Origin: Patescibacteria group bacterium
GTDB lineage: Bacteria > Patescibacteriota > Patescibacteriia > 2-12-FULL-60-25
Length of the DNA stretch: 64,000 nucleotides
Direction of reading: 5' to 3'
NCBI GenBank assembly: GCA_023229665.1
Contig: JALNYW010000001.1
Coordinates: 248,001-312,000 of the forward strand
The position numbers and the translations under genes were made by a program. Positions 51,282 to 58,484 of the stretch are shown here, piece after piece. The notes below the pieces were generated by a model, which made no database searches, had not been told where the DNA came from, and saw only the letters and a list, made by a program, of their open reading frames with translations. The stretch's first letter is position 1. Every line of letters begins with the position of its first letter.

Positions 51282-52534
51282 GGCTTCCAATACTTTTTCC
51301 CTTTCAATTTTTCCGGCAAATACTCCTGGTTCACCGGGCCTTCAACCGCCGGATTATAGATATACCCCTTGCCATACCCCAGGTTTTTCATGAGCTTGGT
51401 CGGCGCATTACGGATGTGGAGCGGCACCGGTTCATTCGGTAACGCCTGGATATCACCGCGCACTTCGGAATACGCCTCATAGAGCGCATTGGATTTCGGC
51501 GCGAGAGCGAGATACACCGCGGCTTGTGCAAGATGGACATTGCACTCAGGCATGCCGAGAAAATGCGCGGCTTGATAGGCGGCCACGGCCTGCACCAGGG
51601 CATTCGGGTCCGCCATGCCGATATCTTCCGATGCGAACCGAACAAGCCGGCGCGCGACGTACAGCGGGTCTTCGCCGGCTTCAAGCATGCGCCCCATCCA
51701 ATACAAACCCGCATCCGGATCAGAGCCGCGCAATGACTTATGCAGCGCGGAAATAATGTTGTAATGCTCTTCTCCGCCCTTGTCGTAGAGCAGATGCGTG
51801 CGCTGGAGCGCGTCTTTAACCAATTCAATCGTGATTTTGCTCTTCCCTTTCACGATCGGCGCCGCCTTTGACGCGAATTCCAGCGCGTTCAACGCATGAC
51901 GCACGTCCCCATCCGCCATGGCCGCAAGTGATTCAATGACGCCCTCTTCCGCCTCAAATCGACCGCTCAAACCTTTTTCTTTATCGGACAATGCCGTTTT
52001 TAAAACGCGAACGACATCTTCCAAAGAGACTTTATTCAAGACAAAAACTTTTGTTCGAGATAATAAAGCCGAATTTACTTCAAAGCTCGGATTCTCCGTC
52101 GTGGCGCCGATCAGTGTGACGGTTCCGTTTTCCACGTAAGGCAAAAGCGCATCTTGCTGGCCTTTATTGAATCGGTGGATTTCATCAATAAATAAAATCG
52201 TCCGGATGCGCTGGTATTTTTCATCGGCTTCCGCATTTTTCACTGCCTGGCGGATATCAGCGACGCCGGACATGACCGCTGACAGTTCCACGAACTTTGA
52301 CTTCGTCATGAGCGCGATGACTTTTGCGAGCGTCGTTTTTCCGGACCCTGGCGGACCCCAAAAAATCATGGACGGAACTTCATCGCGCTCAATCAGCAAG
52401 CGCAGAGATTTGTCCGGTCCAATCAGATGATCCTGGCCGAGGACGCCATCCAACGTCGTGGGACGCAAACGATCCGCAAGCGGCTTATACCCGTCGCGGC
52501 GTTTTTGAGCGGCAGAATCGAATAAATCGGTCAT
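51263..52534 (-). CDS. rarA: Replication-associated recombination ATPase RarA (MgsA)
   Basis: A 423-residue AAA+ protein: LADRLRPTTLDGVLGQDHLIG, Walker A FWGPPGSGKTTLAKVIA, Walker B TILFIDEIHRFNKGQQDALLP, sensor GATTENPSFEVNSALLSR, and C-terminal GSDPDAGLYWMGRMLEAGEDPLYVARRLVR and EYLPEKLKGKKYWKP. Acts at stalled replication forks. Its final codons lie in the heptad repeat. Confidence 0.95.
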   Translation of the reverse strand: MTDLFDSAAQKRRDGYKPLADRLRPTTLDGVLGQDHLIGPDKSLRLLIERDEVPSMIFWGPPGSGKTTLAKVIALMTKSKFVELSAVMSGVADIRQAVKNAEADEKYQRIRTILFIDEIHRFNKGQQDALLPYVENGTVTLIGATTENPSFEVNSALLSRTKVFVLNKVSLEDVVRVLKTALSDKEKGLSGRFEAEEGVIESLAAMADGDVRHALNALEFASKAAPIVKGKSKITIELVKDALQRTHLLYDKGGEEHYNIISALHKSLRGSDPDAGLYWMGRMLEAGEDPLYVARRLVRFASEDIGMADPNALVQAVAAYQAAHFLGMPECNVHLAQAAVYLALAPKSNALYEAYSEVRGDIQALPNEPVPLHIRNAPTKLMKNLGYGKGYIYNPAVEGPVNQEYLPEKLKGKKYWKPKSRNT

Positions 52535-52569
52535 GCGCCCAGGCTATCGAACAGAATACGAACGGTCAA

Positions 52570-53022
52570 TCAATCCTTTGGCAAATTCATTTCAAAAACG
52601 GCACGGTAAACCGCCCTTCGCGTAATGATGCCGATGAGTTTCCCTTGTTCCATGACCGGCATCCGGTGGATGCCGCGCGCAAGCATGATGGCCCCGGCGC
52701 GCATCAGCGGGATATCAGGCTCAATCGACCACACCTGGCTCGACATGAAGCGCTCGACCGGATGGTCCGCGACATCCGTGGCCTTGCTCTCCCGCGCTTC
52801 AAGATCGCTGTACATCTCCGGATTCTCATAAAAGCTTCGGTAAAACGGATACAGGATGCGGAACAGGTCTTTTTCGGATACCAAACCGACTACGCGGCCC
52901 TCCGAATCAACCACCGGGGCGCCGCTGATGCCCTTCTCGCGCAAAATACGTTCGACTTCCCTGTAGGGCGTGCCGTGGAGAATCGTGACCACGTCCGTGC
53001 TCATGACGTCTCGTACGCGCAT
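52570..53022 (-). CDS. CBS-domain pair protein
   Basis: A 150-residue protein of two CBS motifs: VRDVMSTDVVTILHGTPYREV ... GAPVVDSEGRVVGLVSEKDLF, and RFMSSQVWSIEPDIPLMRAGA ... HRMPVMEQGKLIGIITRRAV. Such pairs bind adenosyl ligands and regulate partners. ATG 53022 is used; the frame extends only to a TTG. The target is unknown. Confidence 0.9.
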   Translation of the reverse strand: MRVRDVMSTDVVTILHGTPYREVERILREKGISGAPVVDSEGRVVGLVSEKDLFRILYPFYRSFYENPEMYSDLEARESKATDVADHPVERFMSSQVWSIEPDIPLMRAGAIMLARGIHRMPVMEQGKLIGIITRRAVYRAVFEMNLPKD

Positions 53023-53050
53023 ATACAACCAATATCACACATGACCCAGG

Positions 53051-53108
53051 GCGTAGCAAGGCGGTTCAAATAAAGGCACTTGCTACGAGCTACGCGTTAC
53101 GTGATACT
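53051..53108. repeat. Heptad array leading into the exonuclease promoter
   Basis: GCTACGA-GCTACGC-GTTACGT (53082-53102), followed directly by GATACT (53103-53108) 6 nt before the ATG. A decayed inverted partner GCGTAGCAAG lies at 53051-53060 and pairs with CTTGCTACG. Confidence 0.7.
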
Positions 53109-53114
53109 AGGCCC

Positions 53115-53888
53115 ATGCCCAAACGCATGACGCTCGCGTCCTGGAACGTGAATGGTATCCGCGCCGCCGAAAAAAAAGGCTTTTTTGACTGGCTGCATGA
53201 CCGCAAATATCACGTGATCGGCTTGCAGGAGACTAAGGCCCACGTTGGCCAACTCTCGCCAAAAACCGTCCATCCGGACGGGTATGAGTCCTATTGGAGT
53301 TCCGCCGTTCGGAAAGGTTATAGCGGGACGGCCGTCTATACGCGCGTCTCGCCCACGTTTGCGGAAACGACATTCAGCGATTCCTGTTTGGATGGCGAGG
53401 GCCGGATCGTTTTATTGGAGTTCGATGAATTCTATTATTTTAACGTGTACTTCCCGAACGGCGGCATGGGTCCGGAGAGACTCGCCTTCAAGCTCGAGTT
53501 CTACAAACGGTTCTTCGACCTGGTCGAAACGTACCGCAAGAAAAAACCGATCGTGGTTTGCGGGGACGTGAACACGGCACACACCGAGATAGACCTGGCG
53601 CGCCCGAAAGAGAACCAGAATACGAGCGGCTTCATGCCCATTGAACGCAAGTGGGTGGAGAATTTCATCAAAGCCGGATATATCGACACGTTCCGCATGT
53701 TCAACAAAGATCCCGGCCACTACACCTGGTGGGATATGAAGAGCGGCGCGCGTGCGCGCAATGTCGGCTGGAGAATCGATTACTTTTTCGTCAGCGAAGA
53801 GCTGAAAAAACACGTCAAAAAATCCTGGATCGAAACCGACACGCTCGGCTCCGATCACTGTCCGGTTGTTTTGGAGCTTTCGTTTTAA
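53115..53888 (+). CDS. xth: Exodeoxyribonuclease III / AP endonuclease family
   Basis: A 257-residue protein: LASWNVNGIRAAEKKGF, IGLQETKAHVGQL, GYSGTAVYTR, VYFPNG, VCGDVNTAHTEIDLARPKENQNTSGF, NVGWRIDYFFVS and SDHCPVVLEL, with all catalytic residues of ExoIII/ExoA. It incises abasic sites in base excision repair. Leaderless-type promoter GATACT. Confidence 0.95.
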   Translation: MPKRMTLASWNVNGIRAAEKKGFFDWLHDRKYHVIGLQETKAHVGQLSPKTVHPDGYESYWSSAVRKGYSGTAVYTRVSPTFAETTFSDSCLDGEGRIVLLEFDEFYYFNVYFPNGGMGPERLAFKLEFYKRFFDLVETYRKKKPIVVCGDVNTAHTEIDLARPKENQNTSGFMPIERKWVENFIKAGYIDTFRMFNKDPGHYTWWDMKSGARARNVGWRIDYFFVSEELKKHVKKSWIETDTLGSDHCPVVLELSF

Positions 53889-53890
53889 AC

Positions 53891-53914
53891 AAAAAAAGCC
53901 CCCGGTTGGGGGCT
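53891..53914 (-). terminator. Terminator between xth and nhaA
   Basis: Minus strand TAGCCCCC-AACC-GGGGGCTTTTTTT; the TAG stop of nhaA opens the stem. Confidence 0.8.
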
Positions 53915-55331
53915 AGATGTCGTCCGACGATTCTGCGGCTACGAGCGTGTCCGCGATGCCGTTTCGTTCGGACGGTTTCCGGAAGAGCCAACGTCCGTAG
54001 GCGAGGCCTGCGACCGTCGAAACCGCGCTGCCAAGCAGGATCGAAAGCTTGGCCGTTGCGATCAGCACCGGATCCGTGAAGGAGAGAAGCGCGATGAAGT
54101 TCGAAACCGTGAAGCCGATGCCGGCCAGGATTCCGACCAAAGCGATCCCCCTGGCATCGACGCCGCGCGGCATCTGGCAGATGCCCAGCTTGGTCGAGGC
54201 CCACGTCGCGCACAACACGCCGATGGGTTTGCCGACGACGAGACCGATCCCGATCCCGAGTCCGACATGGAGATCGAGCGCATCCATCGTTCCGCCGCCG
54301 AGATATACGCCCGCATTCGCGAGCGCGAACAGCGGCATGATGCCGAACACGACGAGCGGCTGGATGGCATGTTCGAGCCGAGCGAGCGGGGTGAGCGCCT
54401 CGTGCGCTTCGTGGGACAGCTCCAGGATCGTCGCTGACGCCTCTTTGGATTGCTCCGCCGAGGCACCCTCTCGAACTTGATCCTGCGCTCCGCGAAGCCG
54501 CTCGAGAGCTGACGCGATGAACGCGGCGGGCGTCATCCAGGCTTTTGCCGGAATCATGAGCCCAATCACCACGCCGGACAGCGTCGGATGGATACCCGCC
54601 TCGTTGAGACCGAGCCACACCATGACCAACGGCGAATAGTACATCCATCCGGGACGTTTTCCGACCGAGCGCAGGAACCAGAAGGCGCCTGCGCCCGCGA
54701 TCGCGATCAACAACCCGGTCCAGGCGATCCCAGAATTGTAGAACACGGCGATGACGATGATGCCGCCGATGTCGTCGGCGACCGCCAACGTCAACAGCAG
54801 GATCTTGAGCGCCGCGGGGACGCGATTTCCCAACAAGGTGATCACGCCGACGGCAAACGCGATATCCGTCGCGACCGGAATGGCCGTACCACGCATGGCC
54901 GGGCCGTCAGAATTGAACGCGAAGTAGATGAGCGCGGGCACGAGCATGCCGCCAAGCGCCGCCACGATGGGAAGGGCGGCCCGTCGCGGCGTCGAAAGCT
55001 CGCCCTCGACCATCTGCCGCTTGATCTCGAGCCCCGCAAGCAGGAAGAACACGCTCATCAGAACGTCATTCACCCAGAAATGCAGGGGCCTCACGAACTC
55101 ATGTCCCATGCCCACGAGCCCAAGCTCCGTGTGCCAGAGCGACTCGTACGTCTCGTGCGACAGGTTCGCCCATGCGAGCGCGATCACCGCCGCGCCGGCC
55201 AGGACATACCCTCCGGCCGATTCCAGCTGCATGAAGCGCTGGATCGGCGCTTGCGCCTTCTTCATCCCCTGCCACAAGACAGGGCTCGCCTCCGGCGGAG
55301 GCGAGAGATGCGATTCTTTCGATTGGTCCAA
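53913..55331 (-). CDS. nhaA: Na+/H+ antiporter NhaA, guest gene
   Basis: A 472-residue protein: about 12 membrane helices with FLLAGLEIKRQMVEGEL, RGTAIPVATDIAFAVGVI and LLTLAVADDIGGIIVIAVFY, containing the paired Asp of the NhaA ion site, and LGIGIGLVVGKPIGVL. It is longer than typical NhaA because of an N-terminal stretch and an insert rich in Glu/Ser (DQVREGASAEQSKEASATI). TTG start with GGGAGG six bases upstream. GC3-rich like other guest genes. It exports Na+ at alkaline pH. Confidence 0.9.
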   Translation of the reverse strand: MDQSKESHLSPPPEASPVLWQGMKKAQAPIQRFMQLESAGGYVLAGAAVIALAWANLSHETYESLWHTELGLVGMGHEFVRPLHFWVNDVLMSVFFLLAGLEIKRQMVEGELSTPRRAALPIVAALGGMLVPALIYFAFNSDGPAMRGTAIPVATDIAFAVGVITLLGNRVPAALKILLLTLAVADDIGGIIVIAVFYNSGIAWTGLLIAIAGAGAFWFLRSVGKRPGWMYYSPLVMVWLGLNEAGIHPTLSGVVIGLMIPAKAWMTPAAFIASALERLRGAQDQVREGASAEQSKEASATILELSHEAHEALTPLARLEHAIQPLVVFGIMPLFALANAGVYLGGGTMDALDLHVGLGIGIGLVVGKPIGVLCATWASTKLGICQMPRGVDARGIALVGILAGIGFTVSNFIALLSFTDPVLIATAKLSILLGSAVSTVAGLAYGRWLFRKPSERNGIADTLVAAESSDDI

Positions 55332-55332
55332 A

Positions 55333-55377
55333 GGACGCCTCCCTGTTTCCGCGGCGACATGCCGCGTGGAAACGTCC
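55333..55377 (-). promoter_or_regulatory. Structured nhaA leader enclosing the ribosome-binding site
   Basis: On the minus strand an outer stem GGACG/CGTCC encloses a hairpin GTTTCC-AC-GCGGC-ATGTC-GCCGC-GGAAAC and the AGGGAGG site; the outer 3' strand ends directly before the TTG start. The arrangement could sequester or expose the ribosome-binding site. Confidence 0.6.
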
Positions 55378-55408
55378 GTCGTTTACCTTTATTGTTGAAT
55401 TCCGTCAA

Positions 55409-56308
55409 TCAAACCCGCCCCGTAAAGACTTCGTAAAAATGCATGTAATTCTGCGCGATCGCCTCGATCGCTTCTTCGCGTTTTGCTTTGCCTTGATAGT
55501 AATACTGCAACGCATCCCAAAAGATGGTCCGGCCGATCGCGAAACCGACCATACCCTCCACCCCGATCGCCGCCCGAAGCCACGCATCCACTTTTGCGCC
55601 GTCTTCCGCACGTCCAAGCACGACACAGCTCACTTCGTTCCGTCCATCGGCGCGTGCCTGCTCGACCACGGCCCGATAACTTTCTGCGCGGTCCATGCCT
55701 TCGATCTTCCAAATATCCGGCTCCACTCCGGCCTCCTGGAATTGCCGGATCATCTCCACCGTTAATGCCGGGCGGATATCGCGGTCAAACGCGTCCTGTC
55801 CGATGCTCTGTTTTTCATCTTCGCTTGGCAATACAAGCGGCTCGATCAAAAACCCTCGCGCGTTCGCATGACACCAATCGCTTAACGTTTTGAGCCGCTC
55901 AAGCTGTACGCGATTCGCATCGGCGTCTCCATCGGGACGATAACGCACCAATGCCTTTGCAAAGACGGGTTTCACGGCTTCGAGATGCGCGCCGAATTCA
56001 TCACCATACTGAAAATCAAATACTTCTTGTCCGCTCTTTTCCGTCGTCAAAATATTGATCAGTCCCCGCTTCTCCGCGTCTTCGTGGATTTCCAAGCCGA
56101 ATTCTTCATCCACCAATACGGCGGCTCCGTCTTCCGGAACGCCGAGCTCAAGTCCGCGCAAAAATCCTTGATAGATGATCTGTTTGAAATCCTTGATCAC
56201 CGCCCGCTCATCGTCCGAGAGTTCACCGGTCTTTTTAAAAAGATTCTTCGCAAAAAAAGACCGGTGATCAAACGCCAAAATATAGAGGGGTTTATTATAG
56301 CCCGGCAT
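55409..56308 (-). CDS. DUF2090 / 2-deoxy-5-keto-gluconate-6-phosphate aldolase-like TIM barrel
   Basis: A 299-residue protein: LYILAFDHRSFFAKNLF, AVLVDEEFG, FAKALVRYRPDGD, FLIEPLVLPS, PDIWKIEG and GMVGFAIGRTIFWDAL. These match the DUF2090 domain found alone and fused to IolC. It likely cleaves a keto-sugar phosphate; the inositol pathway itself is not present here. TATTCT lies 10 nt upstream of the ATG. Confidence 0.8.
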   Translation of the reverse strand: MPGYNKPLYILAFDHRSFFAKNLFKKTGELSDDERAVIKDFKQIIYQGFLRGLELGVPEDGAAVLVDEEFGLEIHEDAEKRGLINILTTEKSGQEVFDFQYGDEFGAHLEAVKPVFAKALVRYRPDGDADANRVQLERLKTLSDWCHANARGFLIEPLVLPSEDEKQSIGQDAFDRDIRPALTVEMIRQFQEAGVEPDIWKIEGMDRAESYRAVVEQARADGRNEVSCVVLGRAEDGAKVDAWLRAAIGVEGMVGFAIGRTIFWDALQYYYQGKAKREEAIEAIAQNYMHFYEVFTGRV

Positions 56309-56336
56309 ACATGACCATAGAATAACACGTTCACCG

Positions 56337-56359
56337 TAAAACCCCCTCGCGGGGGTTTG
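56337..56359. terminator. Terminator-like hairpin between divergent genes
   Basis: AAACCCCC-TCGC-GGGGGTTT lies between the start of the aldolase gene (minus) and greA (plus), where no transcript should end. Confidence 0.55.
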
Positions 56360-56401
56360 TCACCTTTGTTTTTTCCATTCGCTGTGGATAAAATGGCTGG
56401 T

Positions 56402-56908
56402 ATGCGCCTCCCACAACGCCGTTCACAGATGATGGTGAAACACGGCCCAGAAAGCGACCATTTGACGCCTGAAGCGCTCGAACGCCTAAAGAACACGCTC
56501 CACACGTTAGAAAAAATCGATCGTCCGAAAATCGTCGTGGATCTGAGCCATGCGTTAACGCTCGGCGATTTTTCCGAAAACGCGGAATACCAAGATGCGA
56601 AAGCCCGCCTTTCCCGTATCGATGGACGCATTTTCGGACTGAAAGAACGCATCAAAAATGCGATCGTCATCAAACGCAACGGATCGGCCGACTCCATCCA
56701 ACTTGGATCAACCGTGAAATTCAATCTCGCTGGAAAAGAAAAAACGTACGAAATCCTCGGGCCGCAGGAAGCGAACCCGACGCGCGGGAAAATCTCCTAT
56801 CTTTCCCCGCTCGGCGCGGCGCTCATCGGAAAAAAAGCCGGCGAGAAATTCGGATACGCTTCGCCCGATGGCGCCACGAATTTGATTGAGATACTTGAAG
56901 TGAAATAA
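56402..56908 (+). CDS. greA: Transcription elongation factor GreA/GreB family
   Basis: About 168 residues from ATG 56402. The N-terminal coiled coil is DHLTPEALERLKNTLHTLE, then RPKIVVDLSHALTLGDFSENAEYQDAKARL with the acidic tip DFSENAEY. The C-terminal FKBP-like domain ends ISYLSPLGAALIGKKAGEKF. It stimulates transcript cleavage in backtracked RNA polymerase. TAAAAT lies just before the start. Confidence 0.9.
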   Translation: MRLPQRRSQMMVKHGPESDHLTPEALERLKNTLHTLEKIDRPKIVVDLSHALTLGDFSENAEYQDAKARLSRIDGRIFGLKERIKNAIVIKRNGSADSIQLGSTVKFNLAGKEKTYEILGPQEANPTRGKISYLSPLGAALIGKKAGEKFGYASPDGATNLIEILEVK

Positions 56909-56915
56909 AAAACGG

Positions 56916-56944
56916 TTGACACGCGCCTCCTTTACCGATTACGC
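56916..56944 (+). promoter_or_regulatory. Promoter of the gene at 56952
   Basis: TTGACA (56916-56921), 17-bp spacer, weak -10 TTACGC (56939-56944); the ATG follows 7 nt later. Confidence 0.5.
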
Positions 56945-56951
56945 TCGACGC

Positions 56952-57467
56952 ATGTCCGAGAAATTCAAACCAGCCGCATCCGAGTCTTTCACGTCCCGCG
57001 CCGACCGGGAAGAACGGGAAGAAAAAGAATTCTGGAAAACGGAGTTGGAAGACATGCTTTCAAACAAAGACGAGTCGTTTCGGAAGAAACCGCTGAAAGA
57101 ACTCTATGGTTGGGTGTATAACAATTTGCCGCAGTGGCTGCCGCCTTCAGCGGACAGTTATCTGGGTTCGCACCGGAATCCTGATTTCGATGTTTACTAC
57201 AAATCAAAAGGTACGCCTAGGAAAGCAATGCTTGCGAACGAAAAAATGATTGCGGATATAGACGCCTATATCGAAGCGAATAATCTTATGGACATGGTCC
57301 GCGCGATCGCGCAACAGAAATACCGCCGCTCACCCCAACCGGAGGCAGGAAAAAGATACGAACCCCCTGAAAAAATCTTGACCGACGGCGAAATCCAGCA
57401 ATTTTATATGGATCTTTATTACGCCTTGCGCAGAAAAGGCCATTCGCGCCAACAAATCAGTACGTAA
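56952..57467 (+). CDS. Hypothetical soluble protein
   Basis: A 171-residue, highly charged, mostly helical protein. A disordered start (KFKPAASESFTSRADREERE) is followed by FWKTELEDMLSNKDESF, LKELYGWVYNNLPQWLPPS and, at the end, GEIQQFYMDLYYALRRKGHS. No membrane segment or known motif. The 3' end overlaps the convergent gene by 11 nt. The start at 56952 fits the promoter at 56916. Confidence 0.65.
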   Translation: MSEKFKPAASESFTSRADREEREEKEFWKTELEDMLSNKDESFRKKPLKELYGWVYNNLPQWLPPSADSYLGSHRNPDFDVYYKSKGTPRKAMLANEKMIADIDAYIEANNLMDMVRAIAQQKYRRSPQPEAGKRYEPPEKILTDGEIQQFYMDLYYALRRKGHSRQQIST

Positions 57468-58482
57468 GCGGAAAAGCAAAGGTGCGGAAAATCTCTTCCA
57501 ACGGTTCCATGGCAAGGCTGCGGTCAAACTCCGCGACCGGCGGATCGTAATTTCCGGCATTGCCTGTATGGATCACCAAGGCGATTTCATAACAGCGTGA
57601 TTGATACGTCGTGCGGTACAAGGCGCTTTCATAGATGTTCCCTGCCGCCGCTTCGGTCGTGGTCGCAAAGCGGAACGTGATGCCATTCGACCGCACATCC
57701 GGGCCTTTGCTCACCGGATACGCCGGATCAAAATCCAAACAGGTGTGCACTACTTCGGGCTTGGTCGAACGGCTCACCACCAAATAGGCCTCCGAATAAT
57801 TGGTGCCGATCGTTGTGTAGATGCCATCCGGAATGCCGATGCGGACGATGGATTCGTCTAAATTCGCGCCGCCGAATCCTTCCCCTTCCGTCAATTCGAA
57901 ATTCGCCGGATAACGCAGACTGAAATCTCCCGGACGAGAGAAAACGCTCCAAGGCTCGACGACTTGGGGATTCTCTACGGAAACTTCGCTCACGACCCAG
58001 CTGTCCCCACCGATATTATCCACCTGAAGTTCGGTCTTTAAACGGCCCGCATCCCCGCCTTCGGTTAATTCAACGCTCGTCATCAACACGACTTCACCGA
58101 ATACGACATAACGCGTGGCCGCACGACGCTCCACACGCAAAATATCAATCCGTTCCGGCCACGGACTGGAGGTAAGGCGGCCGAGCGCGTTCACCGGATC
58201 GCTTTTCCAGCGCTGCAGCAAAGCTGCCGAAACATACCCGCGATACTGCTCGTCCATCGCTTGCGTAGCCACGTCCCTACTCCCGGACAAGGGAACGTTC
58301 TTTAATGCCTTACCCAAATTTTCCACCACGCCCCGTACGGCCACTTCTTCCTCGGAAGGAGGCGTGCCCATAGGCGGGGGCGTTACGGTCGCCGGATAGG
58401 CGATGCGCCACGCATACCATCCAAACGCACCGATCAAGACTAGCAAGATGACGGCAAAAATCCCGAGAACGATTTTTTTCAT
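57457..58482 (-). CDS. Hypothetical membrane-anchored exported protein
   Basis: A 341-residue protein: membrane helix (4-26), Pro-rich linker (TPPPMGTPPSEEE), helical segment with AMDEQYRGYVSAALLQRWKS, then beta-rich C-terminal region including PGDFSLRYPANFEL, similar to a PsbP-like or lipoprotein module found in CPR exported proteins. It starts 2 nt after the upstream fusion enzyme and is likely co-transcribed. Confidence 0.65.
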   Translation of the reverse strand: MKKIVLGIFAVILLVLIGAFGWYAWRIAYPATVTPPPMGTPPSEEEVAVRGVVENLGKALKNVPLSGSRDVATQAMDEQYRGYVSAALLQRWKSDPVNALGRLTSSPWPERIDILRVERRAATRYVVFGEVVLMTSVELTEGGDAGRLKTELQVDNIGGDSWVVSEVSVENPQVVEPWSVFSRPGDFSLRYPANFELTEGEGFGGANLDESIVRIGIPDGIYTTIGTNYSEAYLVVSRSTKPEVVHTCLDFDPAYPVSKGPDVRSNGITFRFATTTEAAAGNIYESALYRTTYQSRCYEIALVIHTGNAGNYDPPVAEFDRSLAMEPLEEIFRTFAFPLTY

Positions 58483-58484
58483 AT

